Below the pieces are notes generated by a model, which searched no databases, was not told the origin of the DNA, and saw only the letters and a list, made by a program, of their open reading frames with translations. DNA of 7,377 nt, from assembly GCA_003526435.1 (NCBI GenBank), contig DPWF01000128.1:10493-17869 (forward strand), in the 5' to 3' direction. Source of the DNA: Chitinophagaceae bacterium (GTDB lineage: Bacteria > Bacteroidota > Bacteroidia > Chitinophagales > Chitinophagaceae). Of the stretch, positions 1 through 7,043 are shown in pieces. Position 1 is the stretch's first letter. Each line of letters begins with the position of its first letter. A program made the position numbers and the translations under genes.

Positions 1-3000
1 ATTGCGCAGGTTTGGGCTCAAAACCGAACCATTACAGGTAAAGTAACAGACCAGAAAACAGGCCAGCCGCTTGTTGGTGTTACTGTATCTACCAGCGCAG
101 CAAACACTATTACAGATGCAACAGGTAACTACCGCATCAATGTAACTGCTGCTGCAAAGTCACTCACATTTAGGTTCGTAGGTTATGAAGCACTTGATGT
201 AGCCATCAAAGGTGCTGTAGTAAATGCGGCTATGGAATCAGAAACCAAATCACTGGAAGAAGTGGTGGTAACTGGTTATTCAAGAGAAAAGAAATCACAG
301 TTTTCTGGTGCCGCTACCTTGATCAGTAGCAAAGCCGTTGAAACTGTACCAGTAGGTTCATTCGATCAGGCATTACAGGGCCGTGCACCCGGTATGCTGG
401 TAAACTCTGGTTCAGGTCAGCCCGGTAGTAGCCCTACCATCAGGATCCGTGGTGTTCAGTCACTTGCGGGTGCAGGTACTCAGCCACTGTATATCATTGA
501 TGGAGTTCCTACTCCTGATGGTGATTTTCAGTCTTTGAATGCCAATGACTTCGAATCTATCACTGTATTGAAAGATGCCAACGCGGCAGCTTTATATGGT
601 GCACGTGGTGGTACAGGTGTTATCGTAATTACTACCAAAAGAGGTAAAACAGGTACTGCTAATTTCCAGTACCGTACACAGGTTGGTTTTACACAGCGCC
701 CAAGCTTTGAGCGTATGAACCTGATGAATACTGCAGAAATGCTCGCTTATGAAGAGCGTGAAAAACTGCCTAACACACCAGGATGGGTTTATTCTCCATT
801 GAATGCTACCAACCTGGGTGGTATTTCTGATGCTCGTGAAAAACAAATCTTAGACAGTATCCGTGCAATCGATATTGATTATGCTAATATCTTTTATCGT
901 CAGGGTATTTCTCAGTCACATGAGATCAATATGTCTGGTGGATCTGACAGAACAAGATATTTTATTTCAGGTTCTTATTTTAAACAAGAAGGTATTGACT
1001 TAGGATCAAGCCTTACACGTTATAATACCCGTTTCAATATTGACCACTCTACTGATAAACTAAGTGTGACCCTGAATTCTACCATCGGTTTTTCAAAAGG
1101 TAAATATTCTGAAGGTGAGCAGTTGGGTAATAGCCCACTGAACCCTTTCCAGATGACTTATCGTGCAAAGACTTATGAAAATCCATACACAGCAACAGGA
1201 GGACTTAACTTTGGTACAAGTACCAGTTTGGCACTCAAGCAAGTTGCGAATCTGTTGGAAAGAATTGAAAATTCTTCGCTTACAAGAAATCAGATTAAAA
1301 TTAATGCTGGTTTGACTGTAGCATATAAAATTTTACCCAGTCTGACAATTAAGAATGTATTTGGTATTGATGCATCAAGTGATCAGACTTCACGTTATAT
1401 CAACCCTAATTCTTTTGCTGGTTCTGGACAAACTTATAACAGAGGTCTTGCTCAGGAAGGTTACAGATTGATTTCTCAGTTGATTAACACTACCAGTCTG
1501 GTTTATTCAAAAAGATTTGCCGGTATTCACGAAGTTGAAGCAGGTGCTTATTTTGAAGGTATCAGAGGATACAACAAAAACTTAGGTTTTTCTTTATTTA
1601 ACCTAGATACACGTTTAACTGAAACAGGTCAGAATGCTGGCGCTTTACCAACAAACGGCGCTGCAGTAATGGCTCAGAATGCTTCAAGTGCGAAAAGTGG
1701 TTTTGGTATCCGTTCTTATTTCGGAACTTTACGTTATACTTATGATAATAAGTACACGGTTAACGCTAACGTTCGTCGCGATGGTACATCACGTATTGTT
1801 AATCCTAAAAACCGTGAGATTACTACATGGTCTGCAGGTTTTACATGGAATGCAATGCAGGAGAAATTCCTTCAGAGCCAGAACATTCTTTCTGACCTGA
1901 AAGTACGTGTTACCTATGGTCTGGTACCTAACTTTGGTTCAATCGGTACAGGAAGTTATGGTAATGGTGTGAGCTTTGGTGGTATCACTAACTATCAAGG
2001 CCCTCAGTTACCAACTTTTGGAGCGGTTTCCTATTCAGGTTCTACTGTTGCTGGTCAGGCTCCTAACAGCCCCGGTAACCCAGATCTGGAAATTGAGTAT
2101 GTGAAAAAATGGAACGCCGGTATCGACTTCTCTGTTTGGAAAAACCGTGCTAAGTTTTCAGTAGATTACTATAATAACCGAACAATTGGATTGTTTGTGC
2201 TTAACCAGCTTTCAGGTACATCTGGCGCACCTGCTAGCAATACTACTTCTGCTACTCAAGTCGCTGCTCAGAATATCAATGCTGGTGAAATGACCAATAA
2301 AGGTTTTGAATTTTCTGTTTCAGTTGATGTTGTTAAACAAAAAGACCTGAATGTTAATATTGGTCTTAACCATTCTATCAATACCAATAAAATTGAAGAT
2401 CTTGGTGCCGTTAATGAGTATGTTTCTGGTACATTCCTGATTAGAGAAGGATTGCCTTACGGTACGCACTATAACTATAACTACCTGGGTGCAGATCCTG
2501 CAACCGGTGCTCCAAGATATGAGACTCCAACTGGTGGCGTTACCAATAATCTGGCACTTGCTGGTCGTTTCGCTAAATTCGGGAGCTTCATTCCTAAACA
2601 CCAGGGTGGTGCAACTTTAGAAGTTCGTTACAAAGCCATCACTGTATCTGCATTGTTCTCTTACCAGTTTGATGTTGTTCGTAGTAATAATATCCGTAAC
2701 TGGATCACTCGTGGTACACCGGGTTACCATGGCGCGGTACGTGCTTCTCGTGAACTGATCGATGGTCAGTGGCAGAAAGCAGGTGATAACAAATTCTATC
2801 AATCTTCTGCTTTCGACAGAGACTTTACTTCTTCAGACCTGGAAGATGCTAAATTCCTCCGTTTTAGAAACCTGAATATCTCTTATCAGATTCCAGCCAT
2901 TAAACTTGGTAATGGTAAGAACCTGATCAAAGGAGCCCGCTTCTATGTTCAGGGGCAGAACCTGGCTATCTGGAGCCCATGGAGAGGTTTGGATCCTGAA

Positions 3001-3075
3001 GATGATAACAATATCAGCTTGAATGAATATCCTAACCCTAAAATGTTTGTAGCAGGGTTGGATATTAATTTCTAA
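1..3075 (+). CDS. SusC/RagA-family TonB-dependent outer-membrane channel, 5'-truncated by the window edge
   Basis: This is the energised outer-membrane transporter of a SusCD pair, importing an unidentified oligomer or nutrient with TonB/ExbBD power. The frame is open from base 1, so the Met at 232 is internal. The 77 codons before it encode the tail of a signal peptide (cleavage probably after the Gln of VWAQ, codon 7) and a carboxypeptidase-regulatory-like beta domain (about codons 9-75, starting RTITGKVTD). Next come a TonB-box-like linker (EEVVVTGYS, codons 86-94), the plug with the family hallmark around SITVLKDANAAALYG and ending ITTKRGK (codons 186-216), and a long barrel ending in the aromatic-terminated strand GLDINF. 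About 1024 residues are visible, which is nearly full length for the family; only roughly the first 15-20 residues are missing. No N-terminal STN domain is seen, so an anti-sigma-factor signalling type is unlikely. SusD follows after 52 bases, presumably co-transcribed. Family assignment is firm; substrate is unknown. Confidence 0.96.
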   Translation: MAQVWAQNRTITGKVTDQKTGQPLVGVTVSTSAANTITDATGNYRINVTAAAKSLTFRFVGYEALDVAIKGAVVNAAMESETKSLEEVVVTGYSREKKSQFSGAATLISSKAVETVPVGSFDQALQGRAPGMLVNSGSGQPGSSPTIRIRGVQSLAGAGTQPLYIIDGVPTPDGDFQSLNANDFESITVLKDANAAALYGARGGTGVIVITTKRGKTGTANFQYRTQVGFTQRPSFERMNLMNTAEMLAYEEREKLPNTPGWVYSPLNATNLGGISDAREKQILDSIRAIDIDYANIFYRQGISQSHEINMSGGSDRTRYFISGSYFKQEGIDLGSSLTRYNTRFNIDHSTDKLSVTLNSTIGFSKGKYSEGEQLGNSPLNPFQMTYRAKTYENPYTATGGLNFGTSTSLALKQVANLLERIENSSLTRNQIKINAGLTVAYKILPSLTIKNVFGIDASSDQTSRYINPNSFAGSGQTYNRGLAQEGYRLISQLINTTSLVYSKRFAGIHEVEAGAYFEGIRGYNKNLGFSLFNLDTRLTETGQNAGALPTNGAAVMAQNASSAKSGFGIRSYFGTLRYTYDNKYTVNANVRRDGTSRIVNPKNREITTWSAGFTWNAMQEKFLQSQNILSDLKVRVTYGLVPNFGSIGTGSYGNGVSFGGITNYQGPQLPTFGAVSYSGSTVAGQAPNSPGNPDLEIEYVKKWNAGIDFSVWKNRAKFSVDYYNNRTIGLFVLNQLSGTSGAPASNTTSATQVAAQNINAGEMTNKGFEFSVSVDVVKQKDLNVNIGLNHSINTNKIEDLGAVNEYVSGTFLIREGLPYGTHYNYNYLGADPATGAPRYETPTGGVTNNLALAGRFAKFGSFIPKHQGGATLEVRYKAITVSALFSYQFDVVRSNNIRNWITRGTPGYHGAVRASRELIDGQWQKAGDNKFYQSSAFDRDFTSSDLEDAKFLRFRNLNISYQIPAIKLGNGKNLIKGARFYVQGQNLAIWSPWRGLDPEDDNNISLNEYPNPKMFVAGLDINF

Positions 3076-3127
3076 TTAGTGCAAACTATAAGATGATATT
3101 CATTAATGAATTTCTAAAATCAGAAAA

Positions 3128-4570
3128 ATGAAAAGAATGAAAATATTAGTGCTCTCAGCCTTATCGATCTCTCTTTTCTCCTGCCAGAAACTGGTGGAGA
3201 TAAAAGAAACGGATCTTATAGCGGGTGATGTTGCACTCAAAACAATTGAAAATAATGAACAGGCTGTTATAGGATCTTATGTAGCTATGCAACCTGAAAT
3301 GCCTATCAGTCTTAACGCAGTATTATCTGATGAACTGGTTTCTGCTGATTTTTATAATGCAGCAACTGTTCATGAATGGCAGTATGGTACCCAGGATGTA
3401 GGTATTCGTGATAACTATACCGCAATCACTCCTTACTATCGTATGGCTGACCGTGCAAACCGTGTTTTAATTGCATTACCGAATGCCGAAGCTCGTCGTG
3501 CAGGTGATGAAACTCTCCGCTCAAGATTGAGAGGAGAAGCTTTATTTCTCCGTGCATTTGCTCATTTTGAGTTGTATCGTTTCTACAGCGGTAGCGCTGT
3601 AGGTACAGACCTTGCTATGGCTTATTTGGAAACGCCTTCATTAAAACCTTTGGCCAGAATTACAGTGGATGCTTATTTTCAGAAATTAAAAGCTGATCTT
3701 ACTGAAGCTAAAACTTTACTGACTCCTTATTCAGGAACAGCAGACATCTACAGAGCGAATACCATGGCAGCTACGGCTTTACAAGCTCGTGTGGCTCTTT
3801 ATTTGAAACAGTGGAATGATGCTGTTACATTCTCTACAGAGTATATCAATGCAATTCCACTGGCAAGCAGAGCCAACTTCCCAGGTATCTGGTCAGACGC
3901 TACAGGTAACAGATCTGAAGTTGCTTTTAAACTTGGTCGTAATAATGCAAATAACCGTTTAGGATCTATTTTCCGTGGTATTTCTCCCAATACATCTAAT
4001 ATTGGTGGTGTAACATGGACGGTTTCTAAGAAACTGTATGACTTGTACGATCAGGCGAATGATGTTCGTTTCTCTACTTATTACAAAGATGAGCCTTTGC
4101 TCGCTGGCGGTTCACGTAAGTTTACCCGTTTGATCACTAAATACCAGGGAACTGGTTATGCTACTGCAAACGAAAATGTAAATGATGCGAAAATCTTCCG
4201 TACAGCAGAAATGTACCTGATTCGTGCTGAAGCTAGAGCTGAAAACAATGACTTAGTAGGAGCTGCTGCAGACCTGAATGCTTTACGTGCTGCACGCATC
4301 ACTGGTTATACAGATGTAGCTTTGGCTACTAAAGATGCTGCCATCACTGCTATCATGGAAGAGCGCTTTAAAGAACTGGCTTACGAAGGTCACCGTTTCT
4401 GGGATCTGAGAAGAAAAAATCTACCAGTTGTTCGTTTGGTAGCCGATCTGGCCCAGGTGAATGCTACTACTACATTAGCGGCAGGTAACTTCCGTTTTGT
4501 ATTACCAATTCCTCAGGTTGAAATGCAAGCTAACCCTTTGATGGTTCAGAATCCTGGATATGGTAACTAA
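3128..4570 (+). CDS. SusD/RagB-family outer-membrane lipoprotein, substrate-binding partner of the upstream SusC
   Basis: This 480-residue lipoprotein forms the substrate-capturing lid over the SusC channel. A short basic start (MKRMK), a hydrophobic stretch and a lipobox LFSC make Cys19 the lipidated residue. The N-terminal half has the helical, TPR-like SusD fold, with the characteristic segment around residues 134-155 (RGEALFLRAFAHFELYRFY). The C-terminal half carries the RagB/SusD signature: RTAEMYLIRAEAR (358-370), a helix with ADLNALRAAR, then EERFKELAYEGHRFWDLRR (411-429), and the usual closing NPGY (475-478). Length is in the lower normal range for the family, with no frameshift. Met1 fits the lipoprotein signal; Met4 is a possible alternative start. 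It sits 52 bases after the SusC stop and before a strong terminator, so the pair is probably the end of an operon. Sequence alone does not reveal the ligand. Confidence 0.96.
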   Translation: MKRMKILVLSALSISLFSCQKLVEIKETDLIAGDVALKTIENNEQAVIGSYVAMQPEMPISLNAVLSDELVSADFYNAATVHEWQYGTQDVGIRDNYTAITPYYRMADRANRVLIALPNAEARRAGDETLRSRLRGEALFLRAFAHFELYRFYSGSAVGTDLAMAYLETPSLKPLARITVDAYFQKLKADLTEAKTLLTPYSGTADIYRANTMAATALQARVALYLKQWNDAVTFSTEYINAIPLASRANFPGIWSDATGNRSEVAFKLGRNNANNRLGSIFRGISPNTSNIGGVTWTVSKKLYDLYDQANDVRFSTYYKDEPLLAGGSRKFTRLITKYQGTGYATANENVNDAKIFRTAEMYLIRAEARAENNDLVGAAADLNALRAARITGYTDVALATKDAAITAIMEERFKELAYEGHRFWDLRRKNLPVVRLVADLAQVNATTTLAAGNFRFVLPIPQVEMQANPLMVQNPGYGN

Positions 4571-4592
4571 TTAACCTTGTATTTTTCTATAC

Positions 4593-4633
4593 AAAAAAGA
4601 GAGCCGATCCTTACTAGATCGGCTCTTTTTTTT
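4593..4633 (+). terminator. Intrinsic terminator of the SusCD unit
   Basis: A perfect 9-bp stem (GAGCCGATC at 4601-4609 with GATCGGCTC at 4617-4625) closes a 7-base loop (CTTACTA). It is followed by an unbroken run of eight T (4626-4633) and preceded by an A-rich tract that can extend the stem. It starts 22 bases after the SusD stop. The A-tract could also let it act weakly on the opposite strand, but no gene approaches from that side. Confidence 0.93.
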
Positions 4634-4975
4634 GTAGTATACAACAAAATTCAAATTATGCCCTTTTAGAGGGGGCTGATATATACATGTTTGGGATAGC
4701 ATTTACTACTTGAAGAATAAATAAAGATGAGAGTAGGTGATAATAAATTACACACTAAGAATTATTTGAGAATTGTAGATTTTTGTTCTTTTATGATATG
4801 AGCTAGGTTAATTAGTCTTGTCCTCAAAAGCGCAAATCAGTAAAAGAGCTAAGCCATAGTTTAATTATACTAGTTTTAAGACCGTAGAATATTTTTTATT
4901 TATATAATATTTTGTATATTTATGTATTGTTTTCCCTACATTACATCAAGTCATTTTTAACTAAAACAATAAAAT
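4634..4975. other. AT-rich intergenic stretch between the SusCD unit and the peptide gene; probably holds the peptide promoter
   Basis: No convincing gene is present in these 342 bases; the longest forward ATG frame I followed encodes 24 residues (4727-4801) and resembles nothing known. A GC-rich mini-hairpin (GCCC at 4660-4663 with GGGC at 4672-4675) interrupts otherwise AT-rich DNA. The promoter of the peptide gene should lie here. Bacteroidota promoters follow TTG, about 20 bases, then TAnnTTTG. Only weak matches are seen close to the gene: TTTG at 4911-4914 with TACATTAC at 4937-4944, or TTG at 4927-4929 with TCATTTTT at 4951-4958. Neither is good enough to call. There is no recognisable riboswitch or RNA gene. 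Confidence 0.5.
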
Positions 4976-5215
4976 ATGAAAATTCTTTCAAAAAATGAAA
5001 TGAAACAAGTAAAAGGGGGAGTAATTGATTGCTTTGGACAGTGTTCCTTTTCTGGACCGAGTTATTCATTCCCTTATGCAAATTTATCTAATTTTAACAG
5101 TAGGTCAGATTTTATGAATGCAATGTGCGGGAGCGGCACTAGTAATGCAAATGGATTTACTCTACATCCAGAATGCGAAGTTTGGGAATTAATTCCAGAG
5201 GGTGGTTTGCAATAA
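4976..5215 (+). CDS. Double-glycine-leader peptide precursor with a four-cysteine acidic core (putative exported natural product)
   Basis: This 79-residue precursor opens with a 15-residue leader, MKILSKNEMKQVKGG. It fits the LSxxELxxIxGG pattern recognised by C39 peptidases of bacteriocin exporters (L4, S5, E8, M9, V12, G14, G15; Met and Val are conservative replacements). Cleavage after Gly15 would release a 64-residue core with cysteines at precursor positions 19, 23, 51 and 67, enough for two disulfides. The core is rich in Ser, Asn, Gly, Phe and Tyr and is acidic: one Arg and no Lys against two Asp and four Glu. I see no transmembrane helix and do not recognise the core family. An oxidase and the start of a C39 exporter lie within 2 kb, supporting export and oxidative folding. 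The start is fixed by the leader motif; upstream bases are A-rich with no Shine-Dalgarno. It may be a bacteriocin, a signal or another secreted peptide; the leader assignment is much surer than any activity. Confidence 0.88.
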   Translation: MKILSKNEMKQVKGGVIDCFGQCSFSGPSYSFPYANLSNFNSRSDFMNAMCGSGTSNANGFTLHPECEVWELIPEGGLQ

Positions 5216-5231
5216 TAATATACTTTATTAC

Positions 5232-5262
5232 AAAAGCTACAGCCGAAAGACTGTAGCTTTTT
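5232..5262. terminator. Hairpin terminator between convergent peptide and oxidase genes, possibly bidirectional
   Basis: An 11-bp perfect stem (AAAAGCTACAG at 5232-5242 with CTGTAGCTTTT at 5251-5261) encloses eight bases that can fold further as a GAAA tetraloop closed by a C-G pair. The T run at 5258-5262 serves the peptide gene, which stops 16 bases upstream. Read on the other strand, the A-run at 5232-5235 becomes a T-run, so it can also end the convergent oxidase gene, whose stop is at 5268. Confidence 0.88.
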
Positions 5263-5267
5263 ATTGA

Positions 5268-6875
5268 CTAGTGCCGTAATAGATAGGCTAAATCGGTTAT
5301 CTGATATGGTTCAGGTAATTGAAATCCATTCACAAAATAGGTAGGGGTTGATTTTATTTTATTTTGTATGCACCAATGATACATGGTTGAAATAGCAGTC
5401 TCCTCTTTTCCTGTCATTTTGCCAAAGTTGAAGTCTTTTTCGTTTTTTTTATGCTCCATGTCTATATACCAACTTCGAAGAGCTTGCCTAGCTTTGGTAT
5501 TCGTTTTCCCATCTGCAAGAGACATGATATGTGCAACTACAGTATTTGCCACAGTATTTATATTAGGTTGAACAGCAAAAATTATTTGTACTTCAACGGT
5601 ATCTAAACTTTCTAATAATTCTTCTACATGTGGGTAGCTCTTGGCGCAAGGTGAACAGAAAGGGCTGCACACTTTTATGATTTTATATTTTGCTTGCGGG
5701 TTTCCAAACTTGATTCCCAATTCATTAGAATCAGTTACGTGTCTCTGGCTAGCTAAAGACGCAGTAAATAATTCAGGGTTGTTTTTAAATCGCGTAATAC
5801 TAAGAATTTCTTCTTTATTTTTATTTGCTTCAATTATAATAGGTTTAACTATGAGCCATACTATTGGAAAAATAAAAAAAATCGAAATGCCAGTTATCAA
5901 AAAATGTAATGAACTTTTTGTTGAAAGTGGTATTAAATAATCACTATTCCAAGCAGTTAACCACTCAGCTAAAAGAATACCTTGTACTATCAAACAAAGG
6001 ATACACCATCGTTTAGCGATCTTCCATTGATAGTAAATAGAAAAAACTGTAAAAGGCAAGGTTAGTAGTGTTAACCAAGAAAGTAATATTGTATATTCAA
6101 AATTTAAAAGTAGTAATGACAAGCCAGCTATGAAATAAGCAAATCCAAGTTCCCCCCAACTTATAATACCAAGAACTTTTGCTGCTTTTGAGCCAAGTAT
6201 ATCTTTACAATTATTGCCAGGGCTAAACGAGCATGCTTTTTCTAGCGAAATATTTTTGGGATCTATTTCATACAGCAAGAATAAAAAGCAAATAAATAAA
6301 CCTAGTAATTTTAATGTTAGCATCAAAATTAATGGCCATGAACCTATATCACCAAGTAATGTCATGGTTGATGTGAACAAATAAAGAGATACAATCAACA
6401 CAAACGGAAGCTTCCGTGTAATGTTTTTAAATTCTTCTTTTTTTATGTTTGTTATATAATTGTTTTCACCAGATGTTGAGTTTGCATTAACTAACAATAC
6501 AGGTGTGGGGAAGTACTTATCAAAAGTATCTCTACTAACTGAAGTCCACTTCATTCTTGTAGCATCAGAAATACTGACAGATACTGAATTAATTTCACGG
6601 ACTACATGAAACCTACTTTGTCCCTCCTCTTGAATGTGAATAATAAAAGGCGTATACAAATTATGTAGTTCATCGGTTTCAATGATAGCGGCACTGTTAT
6701 TTACATTCCATTGGTCTAGCGCATCGCTAATACTTAAGAGACTGGGGTAATTTGGATGGGTGGTTAAACTTCTCTCTATAGATGTTGTAGTTATTCGTAA
6801 ACTTAGGGAGTCTCTAAGGTGGCAAATAGTTGTAATTATATTATCGCTTTTAGTAAAAGAAAATAATTTTAGCAT
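5268..6875 (-). CDS. C39-like/VKOR/thioredoxin fusion: membrane disulfide-forming protein of the peptide locus
   Basis: This 535-residue three-part protein likely forms disulfides in exported peptides. Residues 1-130 resemble a C39 peptidase domain (YPSLLSISDAL at 43-53, PFIIHI at 76-81, Asp104), but the catalytic Cys and His positions appear lost. About six hydrophobic helices follow (roughly 157-174, 180-203, 236-258, 261-284, 289-309, 323-345). They carry the VKOR hallmarks: loop cysteines C215 and C223, a Ser six residues later (S229), and the CILC pair C291/C294. The C-terminal part is DsbA/thioredoxin-like: CSPC at 407-410, an extra C403, C502, and cis-Pro P511 in STPTYFVNG. In this family VKOR passes electrons from the thioredoxin partner to quinone. 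The Met start directly opens the C39-like domain, and no signal peptide is seen. It converges on the peptide gene and diverges from the exporter. Domain calls are firm; the peptide as substrate is inferred from context. Confidence 0.92.
   Translation of the reverse strand: MLKLFSFTKSDNIITTICHLRDSLSLRITTTSIERSLTTHPNYPSLLSISDALDQWNVNNSAAIIETDELHNLYTPFIIHIQEEGQSRFHVVREINSVSVSISDATRMKWTSVSRDTFDKYFPTPVLLVNANSTSGENNYITNIKKEEFKNITRKLPFVLIVSLYLFTSTMTLLGDIGSWPLILMLTLKLLGLFICFLFLLYEIDPKNISLEKACSFSPGNNCKDILGSKAAKVLGIISWGELGFAYFIAGLSLLLLNFEYTILLSWLTLLTLPFTVFSIYYQWKIAKRWCILCLIVQGILLAEWLTAWNSDYLIPLSTKSSLHFLITGISIFFIFPIVWLIVKPIIIEANKNKEEILSITRFKNNPELFTASLASQRHVTDSNELGIKFGNPQAKYKIIKVCSPFCSPCAKSYPHVEELLESLDTVEVQIIFAVQPNINTVANTVVAHIMSLADGKTNTKARQALRSWYIDMEHKKNEKDFNFGKMTGKEETAISTMYHWCIQNKIKSTPTYFVNGFQLPEPYQITDLAYLLRH
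5318..5333 (+). repeat. 16-bp direct repeat, copy A (inside the oxidase gene)
   Basis: ATTGAAATCCATTCAC occurs here and identically at 7001-7016. Here its complement encodes VNGFQ, just after the cis-proline of the thioredoxin domain. The identity stops sharply at both ends. Confidence 0.75.
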
Positions 6876-7043
6876 GTAAGTAATATTAGCATAAACAAAT
6901 ATTCATAAATAGTAAATATAACTAAATTGATAGTATATTTATAAGCTGAGTCCTTGATTTACGCTTTGATTCTACTAGAAACGAGAATAACTTTTAGAGT
7001 ATTGAAATCCATTCACGGATGGTTATCGATTAGAAAATTAAAT
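6876..7043. promoter_or_regulatory. Divergent spacer between oxidase and exporter genes, presumed to hold both promoters
   Basis: The oxidase and exporter genes point away from each other across these 168 AT-rich bases, so promoters for both should lie here. For the oxidase strand, the complement of 6896-6903 reads AATATTTG, one mismatch from the Bacteroidota -7 element TAnnTTTG, which would give a leader of about 14 bases; no matching upstream TTG is seen. On the forward strand, TACGCTTTG at 6960-6968 resembles the same element with one extra base. Both are tentative. The second copy of the 16-bp repeat lies at 7001-7016, close to the exporter start. No ribosome-binding consensus precedes either start codon. 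Confidence 0.4.
7001..7016 (+). repeat. 16-bp direct repeat, copy B (upstream of the exporter gene)
   Basis: This is identical to 5318-5333, in the same orientation, and begins 43 bases before the exporter start codon. Read on the complement it could still encode VNGFQ, but the frame runs into stops on both sides (14 codons downstream-most, then TAG), so it is not part of a gene now. Confidence 0.75.

Noticed and set aside
232..234. ATG at 232 as the start of the SusC-like gene
   Set aside because: The same frame is open back to base 1 and encodes a signal-peptide tail and carboxypeptidase-regulatory-like domain expected in SusC proteins, so the true start lies left of the window.
4577..4594. 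Small AT hairpin (TTGTAT/ATACAA) just before the SusCD terminator
   Set aside because: It is a six-pair AT-only stem overlapping the A-tract of the real terminator; too weak to be a separate element.
4727..4801. 24-codon open frame as a second small peptide gene
   Set aside because: It has no double-glycine leader, no supporting start context and no recognisable content; this length is expected by chance in AT-rich DNA.
5641..5940. Forward-strand open frame of 99 codons
   Set aside because: It lies wholly inside the well-supported oxidase gene on the opposite strand and shows no recognisable domain, so it is a shadow frame. The same applies to the forward frame at 5383-5571 and to the short frames within the SusC and SusD genes.
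7007..7020. Palindrome-like ATCC/GGAT around the second repeat as an operator
   Set aside because: The arms pair over only four bases and do not extend; not distinguishable from chance.
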